NCBI GenBank assembly: GCA_030535245.1
Contig: JAUNBJ010000003.1
Coordinates: 15,304-79,303 of the forward strand
Origin: Planctomycetia bacterium
GTDB taxonomy: Bacteria; Planctomycetota; Planctomycetia; Pirellulales; Thermoguttaceae
Direction of reading: 5' to 3'
Length of the DNA stretch: 64,000 nucleotides
Of this stretch, positions 33,363 to 41,136 are shown in pieces (within the stretch, counting starts at the first letter, position 1; each line of letters starts with the position of its first letter). The position numbers and the translations under genes were made by a program. A model generated the notes under the pieces. The model was given only the letters and a program-made list of their open reading frames with translations. It was not told the origin of the DNA and made no database searches.

Positions 33363-35675
33363 CTACCGTTCTCCCCTGGAACGAACCACCCGCTTCCCCA
33401 GCAACAACCCCAATACCAGCAACACCCACGCCGCCGGCTCCGGAACACTCGAACCGCTGAAACCGCGAAGCGACAGCCCCTCAATGGCGGTATAATTGGT
33501 AAAGTCCCACGCAAAATACGTCGCCAAATCCGCAAACACTCCCAGCTGAACCCAGCCATCGCCAAGGTATTCCGCCGTGTAATCCGAGTTCTCCGTCAGC
33601 CACAAAGCAAACGCTTCTCCCCCGGCATCCGTTAGATTGGACACACTCAACGCCATCACATAAGGATCGCCCACAGGAAGAATCTCGATTGCCCCAGACG
33701 TGGAATCGCCCAAACCGCGAAAGCCGGAATCCATGGTGTAAGCGTTTTCCTGCACGTTGTTCAGCTCAATTTTCAACGCAGAGGAACCGGTCGTGTTCCC
33801 GGAAACGTTCCAGATTTTGCTGTTGTTGGTGATGGTGAAGCCTGAAAGATCGCTGGCCGTACCAACTTTCAAAAGTTCGTAAGACGTGTCCGCCGCCGTA
33901 AAGATTCCCGACGAGGATATTTCCACGATTTTCTTACCCAATAGCTCCGCCTTGCCTGTAAGCGTGACCGTTCCGAATTGACCATTGTTTACAAGAAACC
34001 GAACCTCTCCCCCGGTGCTTGCGTACAGATTAACCGCCTTCGCTTCCCCGCCCGAAATCACAAACGTCGCCGTGCCGGTCGCATCAGAACTCCCGGACGT
34101 GCGAGCCAAATAGATCGAGCCGCCATTGGTCGTCACGTCTAAAAGCCCCCCTTCCAAATGATACGTCCCCGTCGAACCCGTTTGCCGGGCAACGTAAAAT
34201 TCGCGATATTGCGTGCTCACCGTACCCACCTTCACCGTTCCCCCCGTCTGGGTGAACGTTCCCTGACCATTTTCCCCAATGACAAGATTCTTCCCCGTGG
34301 ACAACGTTCCCTCGCTTAACGTCAACGTGCCAACCGAATCGGTACCCGTTCGAGCAACGTACATGCTGTCGGTGGTCGTGAACGTGCCTCCGGAAATCTC
34401 CAGCGTCCCCTTCCCGCCGTTGAGTCCCACATTCACAAAATTCACGGAGGAAAACGTTCCCCCGGTTTGCGTAAACGTGTTCTCGTTCGCCGAACCGTTT
34501 CCGAGGATAAACGTATCGACGTTCATGCCCGTCCCCGTCACATTAATGGAACCGCCACTCATCGTAACATGCCCTACGCCCGTGGAAGAACCTCCCATAA
34601 AAAACTTGGCCGCAGAAATACTCCCGCCCGAAATCGTGAGCGTTCCAGTACCAGCTTTTCCCACGTAGAAACGACCTTTCACGTCGATTTCACCCGCCGT
34701 CATATGCAACGTTCCATTCCCATCGTTCCCGACAAAAAAACCGTTTCCGTCGTTTTCGCCCGTTTGCGTGGCGGTGATTTTCCCACCGGAAACGTTCATG
34801 ACCCCCACGCTACCGGCAACATTTCCAATTCGGATATTTTCCGCCGTAATCTCGCCGCCCGATACGTTGAAATTCCCCGTCGTCTTTTGATTGGAAACGT
34901 TAATATTCTTGCCACCCGCTTGGCCCGTTCCATCGAACAGCATCGTCCCCCCCGACATGTTGAAATATCCCTCAAAATTGGCGGTCGTCTGGAAAGTGAG
35001 CGTTCCACCGGTAACGTAAAACCCCGCGCCGTCTCCAGAGGCACTAAAATTAGGATGGCTCGCGTAATTCAATGTGACGTTTGCGTTGTCCGCTACCTCA
35101 AACCGAGATTTCGTCGAATCCGCAAAACCCGAGGAAGCCGTGACGACAGCCGTTCCGCCAAACGTGATTTTACCATCATCCTTCATCTGGATTTTCGACA
35201 CCGTGATCGTGCCGTTCGTGATGCGATTTTCCACCTTGGAACCCATGAAATTCATGGTAAGATTTGGCGTATTCATCGTCAGCGTCCCGCCGGTCTGGAT
35301 AAACCCTGCCCCGGTGTGAATCGTAAATTGCGTCGCGTTGGGGTTCACAAGAAGCTCCCCGCCCGTCAGCCGAAGCACCGTGCGGTTGGCATACTCCGGT
35401 TTATCTCCTGGGTTACTGCCCCCGTCGGAAGTCAGAAAGAATCCCGTTCCAGAAGAAGTTACCGTCCCGGAGTTGATATAAATTCCCTGATACGCCTTGC
35501 TGTAATCCACCCCCAGATACCCCGAAACGTCCTGCGAAAACGGCGAACTGCCGCCGCTCCATGTACTGTCGGTCAAATTTCCGGTCGTCCCGGTCCAGGT
35601 CGTATCGGCAAGCACCGCATTTCCAGCCCAAAAGAACGTCGTTGTAGCAAGCAACACGCAGATAAAATTTTTCAT
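33363..35675 (-). CDS. PEP-CTERM surface protein with Ser/Gly/Thr beta-helix repeats
   Basis: A 770-residue secreted protein with signal peptide MKNFICVLLATTTFFWAGNAVLA. The body consists of about 20 short repeats of the type NVSGGKITA, TMSGGSINV, TQTGGTFSS and TISGGSISA, as in adhesin-like beta-helices. It ends in VPEP, a hydrophobic helix and VRSRGER, a PEP-CTERM signal. ATG 35675 has GGAG nine bases upstream; two in-frame ATGs precede it. It lies downstream of GH16 and upstream of DUF1559 gene 3, repeating the order seen at 5766-9180. The gap before it carries operator-like repeats. Confidence 0.85.
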   Translation of the reverse strand: MKNFICVLLATTTFFWAGNAVLADTTWTGTTGNLTDSTWSGGSSPFSQDVSGYLGVDYSKAYQGIYINSGTVTSSGTGFFLTSDGGSNPGDKPEYANRTVLRLTGGELLVNPNATQFTIHTGAGFIQTGGTLTMNTPNLTMNFMGSKVENRITNGTITVSKIQMKDDGKITFGGTAVVTASSGFADSTKSRFEVADNANVTLNYASHPNFSASGDGAGFYVTGGTLTFQTTANFEGYFNMSGGTMLFDGTGQAGGKNINVSNQKTTGNFNVSGGEITAENIRIGNVAGSVGVMNVSGGKITATQTGENDGNGFFVGNDGNGTLHMTAGEIDVKGRFYVGKAGTGTLTISGGSISAAKFFMGGSSTGVGHVTMSGGSINVTGTGMNVDTFILGNGSANENTFTQTGGTFSSVNFVNVGLNGGKGTLEISGGTFTTTDSMYVARTGTDSVGTLTLSEGTLSTGKNLVIGENGQGTFTQTGGTVKVGTVSTQYREFYVARQTGSTGTYHLEGGLLDVTTNGGSIYLARTSGSSDATGTATFVISGGEAKAVNLYASTGGEVRFLVNNGQFGTVTLTGKAELLGKKIVEISSSGIFTAADTSYELLKVGTASDLSGFTITNNSKIWNVSGNTTGSSALKIELNNVQENAYTMDSGFRGLGDSTSGAIEILPVGDPYVMALSVSNLTDAGGEAFALWLTENSDYTAEYLGDGWVQLGVFADLATYFAWDFTNYTAIEGLSLRGFSGSSVPEPAAWVLLVLGLLLGKRVVRSRGER

Positions 35676-35744
35676 TAGAATCATCTCCAAAAGTTTCATT
35701 CCAGGAACTGTCGATTCACAACGCTTTCTATTTTAAACCGATAA

Positions 35745-35793
35745 GCGCAAAATACTATAGTAATTTTGCGAAAAATCATGGTAACTTTGCGAA
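35745..35793 (-). promoter_or_regulatory. Candidate regulator-3 operator upstream of the surface-protein gene
   Basis: Plus-strand GCGCAAAAT (35745) faces AGTAATTTTGCGAAA (35759-35773), giving 8-bp arms CGCAAAAT/ATTTTGCG around ACTATAGTA. A further GTAACTTTGCGAA follows at 35781-35793, 21 bp from the previous TTTGCG. The same composite occurs at 36996-37021. Confidence 0.5.
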
Positions 35794-35812
35794 TTGAAAA
35801 CGTCCGCCAGGG

Positions 35813-36685
35813 TTACTTCCGATTCCAGACGCGGATGTAGTCGATCTCGAAATCGACCGGATACGGAATCGACGTATCGAGCGGGCCGGTCCAGCTGGCC
35901 GCCTGAAACATCGCCACGAGAAGGTACATCGGCCCTGGGGGGGTCTGTCCCTGGTACGTGTAAATCGGTTTCCCATCGAGATACCACGTCAGTTTCCCCT
36001 CCTCCCAGTGCATCGCCCAAACGTGATACTCCTTCGTCGCATCAAAGTCGAGCGGGAAACGAAAATGCCCGTTCGGCGTAAAATGCACGTTGAACAGGTT
36101 CTCTTTGGGCGACCCGCCGAGCCACTCGAAAATGTCGATCTCCAACGCCCCCGCGCTGCTGCGACGTACACCTTCGGGCGTGTATTCCTGATTCTTCGCC
36201 CCCACCTGGTGCAGCCAAAACGCCGTATAACGCCCGCTGCCGCAGTTGGGCATTTTGCAACGAATCTCAAACCAGCCATATTTCTGCGAAAATTTCACCT
36301 CGTCGTCAAAATTTCGCGTCGCCTCATTGTAGCGGTAAATCGCGGTCGTCAGGCACGAAACGGTAAGCGTCTCCGGTTTGTCTCGCTTGGGCAAATCCTT
36401 GTCCACACGCAGTTTCAAAACCCCATCCTGAAGTACGTAATGCGCCATCGGAGGCTGCGGTTGCCATGCCCGGCCATGCTCGTTCGGAAAACCGATTTTC
36501 TTGTAATACTCCATCCGCCCGAGCCGATACCCCGGAAACCATCGCGTTTCGTCCAGTGTCGGGGCGTCGAATTCGTCCGAAAACGTCTGCTTCCAGTCCA
36601 GGTCGCCCGACGGGTGCCAGCCGGGAACCTCCGCCCCAACGACACCACACGAAAAAACCCAAAGCAGCAATAAAAGGTGTTTCAT
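35813..36685 (-). CDS. GH16-family glucanase/galactanase, secreted
   Basis: A 290-residue secreted GH16 enzyme (signal peptide MKHLLLLLWVFSCGVVGAE) that hydrolyses beta-1,3/1,4-glucans or beta-galactans. The catalytic motif is EIDIFEW, with nucleophile Glu182, Asp184 and acid/base Glu187. Other family segments are WKQTFSDEFDAPTLDETRW, YGWFEIRCKMPN, HVWAMHWEEGKLTWYLDG and FEIDYIRVWN. ATG 36685 follows AGGAG. It is divergent from regulator 3, but a MITE-like element of about 190 bp lies between the start and the operator. Substrate within GH16 is not clear. Confidence 0.92.
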   Translation of the reverse strand: MKHLLLLLWVFSCGVVGAEVPGWHPSGDLDWKQTFSDEFDAPTLDETRWFPGYRLGRMEYYKKIGFPNEHGRAWQPQPPMAHYVLQDGVLKLRVDKDLPKRDKPETLTVSCLTTAIYRYNEATRNFDDEVKFSQKYGWFEIRCKMPNCGSGRYTAFWLHQVGAKNQEYTPEGVRRSSAGALEIDIFEWLGGSPKENLFNVHFTPNGHFRFPLDFDATKEYHVWAMHWEEGKLTWYLDGKPIYTYQGQTPPGPMYLLVAMFQAASWTGPLDTSIPYPVDFEIDYIRVWNRK

Positions 36686-36745
36686 GGTAGATTCTCCTGA
36701 AGTTTCTTGAAAACGGCTTGCGACACAGGGCTTCCCCAACATCGT

Positions 36746-36956
36746 CCTGAACATCGTGTGCGATCAAATTTCCTTGCGAATTTGGGCAAGACGGGTAATT
36801 CCCCTCTTTCAGAGGGGTGGCAGCCGTAGGCTGACGGGGTGTTTCGCCGAGGGAAAGCGCTTCCAACTTCGGAACTACCCCCCGCCCTTCGGGCGTACCC
36901 CTTCAAAGAAGGGGAATTCTACGGCACGCAGAAAGTTTGATCGCACCCTGAACATC
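36746..36956. mobile_element. MITE-like element with TIRs and 10-bp flanking duplication
   Basis: Direct repeats CCTGAACATC at 36746-36755 and 36947-36956 flank inverted repeats GTGCGATCAAA (36758-36768) and TTTGATCGCAC (36936-36946). Inside is a nested pair AATTCCCCTCTTT and AAAGAAGGGGAATT plus CGCCCTTCGGGCG. There is no coding capacity. The rest of the 349-bp gap holds only the regulator-3 operator. Confidence 0.72.
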
Positions 36957-36995
36957 CATCCTACCCTATCCCCCCGTTGCATTCAATGGAAGAAT

Positions 36996-37021
36996 CGCGT
37001 AAAATTTTAGTAACTTTGCGA
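36996..37021 (+). promoter_or_regulatory. Candidate regulator-3 operator
   Basis: GCGTAAAAT (36996-37004) followed by AGTAACTTTGCGAAA (37008-37022), 14 bases before the regulator-3 start codon. The second part matches 35759-35773 at 14 of 15 positions, and GTAACTTTGCGAA is identical to 35781-35793. Its position suggests repression of regulator 3 and control of GH16. Confidence 0.5.
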
Positions 37022-37034
37022 AACAGGAGCCGCC

Positions 37035-38270
37035 ATGAAATCCCTTCGACCGTCCATTTCCGTTTTCATGCGAATCAACCATGAAAGTATGCGTGGTATT
37101 CTTCGCGGCATCCTGCTCTATGAAAAAGTAAACGGGCCGTGGGATGTCCGCCTGGAGCTTGAAAACCAATATTGGGAAAACGACTGTGCACTACCGAGCA
37201 TTCCCATCGCTTCCAACCCCTTCCCCGACGGAATCATTGCGTGGGGAAACAACGCGACGACCGCAAAGAAACTGCGACGGGCCATCCGAAAGAAAATCCC
37301 CGTTGTTCTGATCAATCCCTGGGAAGAATACGACGAGCTTCCCGAATTTCATCGTTGCGTCCGAATCGCGTGCGACTCGTTCACGGTCGGGCAGTCTGCC
37401 GCCGAATTTTTTCTTGAGAAAAACTTTCGCAATTTTGCCTACGTCGGAGCACGAACCAACGTTATCTGGTCCCGAAAACGGGGCGAGGGTTTTTGTCAAA
37501 CGCTGACGGATCGGGGGTATGTTCCCATCGTTTACGAATCGTTGGAAAAATCCACCCAACCCCCCCCCCCCGAAAAATCCTCCCAATCCCAACCCTCAAA
37601 AAAAGCCGATGAAATCCGGCTCCGTAAATGGCTCCAAAACCTTCCCCCACGAACCGCGATTTTCGCCGCGTTGGACATGCGGGGCAAGCAAATCATCGAC
37701 TGCTGTTCCAGCCTTGGAATCCCCGTTCCCGATGCAATCAGCGTGCTGAGCGTTGATAACGACGAGTTCCTCTGCCAAATGACCACCCCGTCGATGAGCA
37801 GCATTCGTCTCCATCTCGAACGGGCAGGATGGCACGCGGCGGAAATGCTCCACACCCAAATGAAGGGCCAAAAAACCGAAGAAAAAACGTATTATTACGG
37901 AGTGTGCCGGATCGAATCTCGCGGCTCAACCGAAATCGTCGTCGCCGACAACCCCATGGTGGTGGAAGCGGTGGCCTACATCCGAAACCATTGCAGCCAG
38001 ATGATCACCGTCGCCGACGTGGCCCGGCAGTTCCCCATTTCCCGACGAACTCTGGAAAAGAATTTTCGTGACGAAATGGGACATACCCTCTTTCAGGAGC
38101 TGCTTCGTCAACGGCTGCGGAAATTAGCCAGACTGCTGTCCGAAACCGACATTCCCCTGACGGAGCTGGCCCCTTTATGCGGGTTTGCCAACGACAGTTA
38201 CATGGGGAAAGTGTTCCGAAAGTATTACGGCCATACGCTCCTGGAACACCGACGAAAAGCCAAAGCCTGA
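37035..38270 (+). CDS. XylR-like AraC-family regulator 3, with C12 tract
   Basis: A 411-residue regulator with the same architecture as regulators 1 and 2: sugar-sensor domain (ISVFMRINHESMRGILRGIL; TAIFAALDMRGKQIIDCCSS; ISVLSVDNDEFLCQM) and C-terminal AraC domain (VARQFPISRRTLEKNFRDEM; LAPLCGFANDSYMGKVFRKY). Codons 176-179 are CCC CCC CCC CCC, a C12 homopolymer in a low-complexity linker (STQPPPPEKSSQSQP) absent from the paralogues. A one-base slip would remove the DNA-binding half. ATG 37035 follows CAGGAGCCGCC. It is divergent from GH16, surface-protein, DUF1559 and lipoprotein genes. Confidence 0.9.
   Translation: MKSLRPSISVFMRINHESMRGILRGILLYEKVNGPWDVRLELENQYWENDCALPSIPIASNPFPDGIIAWGNNATTAKKLRRAIRKKIPVVLINPWEEYDELPEFHRCVRIACDSFTVGQSAAEFFLEKNFRNFAYVGARTNVIWSRKRGEGFCQTLTDRGYVPIVYESLEKSTQPPPPEKSSQSQPSKKADEIRLRKWLQNLPPRTAIFAALDMRGKQIIDCCSSLGIPVPDAISVLSVDNDEFLCQMTTPSMSSIRLHLERAGWHAAEMLHTQMKGQKTEEKTYYYGVCRIESRGSTEIVVADNPMVVEAVAYIRNHCSQMITVADVARQFPISRRTLEKNFRDEMGHTLFQELLRQRLRKLARLLSETDIPLTELAPLCGFANDSYMGKVFRKYYGHTLLEHRRKAKA
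37560..37571 (+). repeat. C12 homopolymer tract in regulator 3
   Basis: Twelve consecutive C, exactly four Pro codons (176-179), in a linker between sensor and DNA-binding parts. It is the longest homopolymer I noticed in the window. Confidence 0.8.
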
Positions 38271-38298
38271 CACCGAAGCATTCTCCTGCCGGGAAGAA

Positions 38299-39459
38299 TC
38301 AAAGCGACGGGAGCGTAAAAACTTTACCATCCTTTCGATTCCCTAAATAAATATGGACGTTGATATCAATGCTATAAGGAATCCCCTGCACCGACCCATC
38401 GCACATCACCATGCTAAACGACCCTGCATGACAGCTTCCAAAGGAACTGTTGGACTCAAACCCATTCCGATCCTGAAGGGGCCGGTAGGAAGTGCTCGTG
38501 GCGCGATACGAATCCCAGTCCGCAGCAGTATAGATCGCTTCATTGTCGCTGGTAAGGGTGCCCGTTTCGTAGTATTCCGGAGGCATATACTTTTCACCTA
38601 TCAGGTAGGTGTTGGTGGTTCCATCGCGTATTTCCGCAATCGTAATGGTGCTGCGCCCAAAAATGACTCCGTTCGATTTCGATGCGGCATTTCCCCAATC
38701 CACACTTTTGGATGCCGCAAAATTCGCCACTTCATAACCATTGTTGAAGGAATTGCAACTGTTGGCAGCATAATCGTTTTTTCCCGCGTACGGTGTGGAA
38801 CCTGAATTGACCGGCGTGCCCGACTTGTACGTCTTGCACGTCCGCCGCGAGGGACAGTTGAAAATCGGAATGGGTGACTCCGCACGCTGCTTCGCCCCCT
38901 CCTTTTGCGTCGCGGTTTCCGTGCCAGGATCACCGTCCGATCCAAGTTGGTAAAGCGCGTTCTGCTCCAGGTAAGGAAGCAACGAGTATGCCCAACCCCC
39001 CATCTGCCCCACCCCAAACCCCGCATCGGGATCGCCCGTGAAAGACCACTTCCACCCCCCCGTGGGATAATGTTTGTGCGAACTCTCCAAATTCAACGCC
39101 GCCAGCCCCAATTGCCGCAGATTGTTGTTGCACTGCATCCTCCGCGCCGCCTCCCGCGCCTGCTGCACCGCCGGCAAAAGCAATCCCACCAACATCCCTA
39201 TAATCGCAATCACCACCAACAACTCCACCAGTGTAAAGCCCGGCCCCGGGTGCGGCCGGCACCCGGTACGACCGGGGGCGACTACGGCTACCGCCGGTTG
39301 CCAGTGGCGTCGTGAGGCAGTCGCTTTGCTCCTGGCCTCCCTGTCCTCCAGAACGGCCTCTGGGCCGGTACGACCGGGGGCGACTACGGCTTCCACCCAT
39401 TGCAATTGTTCCCCAAGATGGCCCCCATTCCTCGAATTTTTCCACTCCGCTCGCTTCAT
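38299..39459 (-). CDS. DUF1559 pseudopilin 4 with 74-residue repeat-coded leader
   Basis: Core helix [14 protein letters not shown] starts at 39237, then [20 protein letters not shown], the DUF1559 body with [13 protein letters not shown], and the H-X9-DG motif [15 protein letters not shown]. The leader from ATG 39459 ([13 protein letters not shown]) contains translated mosaic repeats: [37 protein letters not shown] and GCRPHPGPG, with Gly at -1. GGGGGAG precedes the ATG. It is convergent with regulator 3, whose stop is 28 bases away. Unlike the other three DUF1559 genes it has no surface-protein gene next to it. Confidence 0.86.
   Translation of the reverse strand: MKRAEWKNSRNGGHLGEQLQWVEAVVAPGRTGPEAVLEDREARSKATASRRHWQPAVAVVAPGRTGCRPHPGPGFTLVELLVVIAIIGMLVGLLLPAVQQAREAARRMQCNNNLRQLGLAALNLESSHKHYPTGGWKWSFTGDPDAGFGVGQMGGWAYSLLPYLEQNALYQLGSDGDPGTETATQKEGAKQRAESPIPIFNCPSRRTCKTYKSGTPVNSGSTPYAGKNDYAANSCNSFNNGYEVANFAASKSVDWGNAASKSNGVIFGRSTITIAEIRDGTTNTYLIGEKYMPPEYYETGTLTSDNEAIYTAADWDSYRATSTSYRPLQDRNGFESNSSFGSCHAGSFSMVMCDGSVQGIPYSIDINVHIYLGNRKDGKVFTLPSL
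39238..39416 (-). repeat. GC-rich mosaic repeats in DUF1559 gene 4 leader
   Basis: On the minus strand: GAAGCCGTAGTCGCCCCC, GGTCGTACCGGCCCAGAGGC, GAGGCCAGGAGCAAAGCG, ACGCCACTGGCAACCGGCGG and GTGCCGGCCGCACCCGGGG. Same modules as in genes 1-3, in a different order and number. Confidence 0.8.
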
Positions 39460-39704
39460 GGCTCCCCCATTCTCTTTTCCAGCGACAAATCCCACATCCA
39501 CTCCCGTATGATACAACTCCGACACGCCATTGTCAAGGTGTACGCCCCACGTCCCCCGTTCTTGCAAAGACACACAAACACCCCCCCACGAAATTTGCAG
39601 GCACCCCTTTTGGAGGGTGTCTTGATTTTTGGGTAGGAAAATGCTACAATAGGATGTGAAGTGTTTGCGTCATTCTTCGTCAATCCACTCAAAAGGAGCT
39701 GCCC

Positions 39705-40277
39705 ATGTCCGATTTCCCCCCCTCCAATCCCCAAACGTCCCCTTCCAGCGAGCAAAATACGGCCCCCACGGAAACCTACACCTGGCGTTACGCCGCCAAA
39801 GACCTCACCGATGAAATGATCTTCGGCGTCGTTTTTTTGGCCATCACCCTTATTTTCTGGATCATGGGGGGCGGCACGTGGCTCTCCCTGTTCGGTATCC
39901 TGACCGGAATCCTGGGCGTCGTTTCACTGCTGTACTGGCTTTGGATTGCCAACATGTTTTTCGTCCGGCGGCTTTGCACCTCCTACGAGCTGAACCCGCA
40001 GAACTTCATCTACAAACATGGATTCATCGTCCAGCATACCCGTTTTATCGAACTGTTCGATATCGAGCAGGTCAACATCAAACGGAACCTCTGGGAGCGA
40101 ATCATCGGTGTTGGCACCGTCCAACTCCGGATCAAAGATCAGAACGAAAACAACGGAAAATCGATCGAAACGCTCAACATCCCCGGCATGACGAATTTCG
40201 AGGAAATGCAGCGGCTCATTAACGAATACCGAATGTACTACCGTACCAAAGTGGGAACGCCGCTTGTCAAAGCGTAA
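39705..40277 (+). CDS. PH-domain (YdbS/bPH2-like) membrane protein
   Basis: A 190-residue protein. After a Pro/Ser-rich N-terminus come two membrane segments (FGVVFLAITLIFWIMGGG and LFGILTGILGVVSLLYWLWI). Then follows one bacterial PH domain: RRLCTSYELNPQNFIYKHGF, FDIEQVNIKRNLWERIIGVG, TVQLRIKDQ and the end-helix NFEEMQRLINEYRMYYR. bPH2 proteins are membrane-associated and poorly understood. ATG 39705 has AAAGGAG upstream. It stands alone; the 245-bp gap before it (39460-39704) shows no other gene. Confidence 0.82.
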   Translation: MSDFPPSNPQTSPSSEQNTAPTETYTWRYAAKDLTDEMIFGVVFLAITLIFWIMGGGTWLSLFGILTGILGVVSLLYWLWIANMFFVRRLCTSYELNPQNFIYKHGFIVQHTRFIELFDIEQVNIKRNLWERIIGVGTVQLRIKDQNENNGKSIETLNIPGMTNFEEMQRLINEYRMYYRTKVGTPLVKA

Positions 40278-40322
40278 CCGAATTCCCCGATATTTTACCC
40301 TTTTTTTACAAGGAAATCATTG

Positions 40323-41105
40323 ATGTCTACTCCTGAATATCTTCAGAAACTGTTTGGATTTGATGGCAAAGTCGCCGTCGTCATTGGCGGAGCCGGCGAG
40401 TTGGGCGGAGCGATCTGCCGTGGTCTGGTGCAGGCCGGAGCGCATGTCGTGGTGGCCGACGTCGCCGAGGAACCGTGCCAAAAGCGGGTTGCCGAGCTGG
40501 AACAATTCGGCAAAGCCTCCTGGACGCTCATCGACGTCACCCAACGTGCTTCGGTTGAAAACGCCCTCGATTTCGCCGCCAAAATCACCGGACGGGTCCA
40601 CTGCATGGTCAACGCCGCCGGTGTCAACTACGGTTCCAACTTCCTCGACTACCCCGAAGAAAAATGGGACTTCGTGATGAACATCAACCTGAAAGGGATT
40701 TTCATCGCCACGCAGGTTTTCGGCAAGCATATGGCCCTCCAGGGGGGCGGGTCGATTTTGAACTTCGGCAGCGTGAACTCCATCCTGCCACTGTCCCGCG
40801 TGTTCGGGTATGCCGCAAGCAAGGCGGGCGTGCTGAATCTCTCCCGCAACGCCGCACAGGATTTGGCTTCCCAAAACGTGCGTGTCAACGTGATCTGCCC
40901 CGGATTTTTCCCCGCCGAGCAGAACCGCAAACTGCTGGACGACTCGCGGGTCGCACACATCATGGACCACACCCCCATGAAGCGTTACGGCGAGCCGGAC
41001 GAACTGATCGGAGCGTCGCTGTTGATGTTGTCCGAGAATGCCGGTAAATTCATCACCGGCGCCTATATCAGCGTGGACGGCGGGTTTACCTCCTGTTGGT
41101 TCTAA
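40323..41105 (+). CDS. Short-chain dehydrogenase/reductase (sugar-acid type)
   Basis: A 260-residue SDR. The cofactor motif is VVIGGAGELGGAI, followed by NAAGVNYG, NFGSVNSI, the catalytic YAASKAGVLNLS, and C-terminal ENAGKFITGAYISVDGGF. Closest types are gluconate 5-dehydrogenase and D-mannonate oxidoreductase-like SDRs; the substrate is not certain. ATG 40323 has AAGGA eight bases upstream; a TTG one codon earlier is less likely. The DUF4855 gene follows after 31 bases and may be co-transcribed. Confidence 0.88.
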   Translation: MSTPEYLQKLFGFDGKVAVVIGGAGELGGAICRGLVQAGAHVVVADVAEEPCQKRVAELEQFGKASWTLIDVTQRASVENALDFAAKITGRVHCMVNAAGVNYGSNFLDYPEEKWDFVMNINLKGIFIATQVFGKHMALQGGGSILNFGSVNSILPLSRVFGYAASKAGVLNLSRNAAQDLASQNVRVNVICPGFFPAEQNRKLLDDSRVAHIMDHTPMKRYGEPDELIGASLLMLSENAGKFITGAYISVDGGFTSCWF

Positions 41106-41136
41106 CGCATGTTTCCTTTTTTCCCATGAGGCGTCC

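Noticed and set aside
38271-38298. Terminator between regulator 3 and DUF1559 gene 4
   Set aside because: Only a six-pair stem with a wobble and a 19-base loop, extending into the gene; too weak to call.
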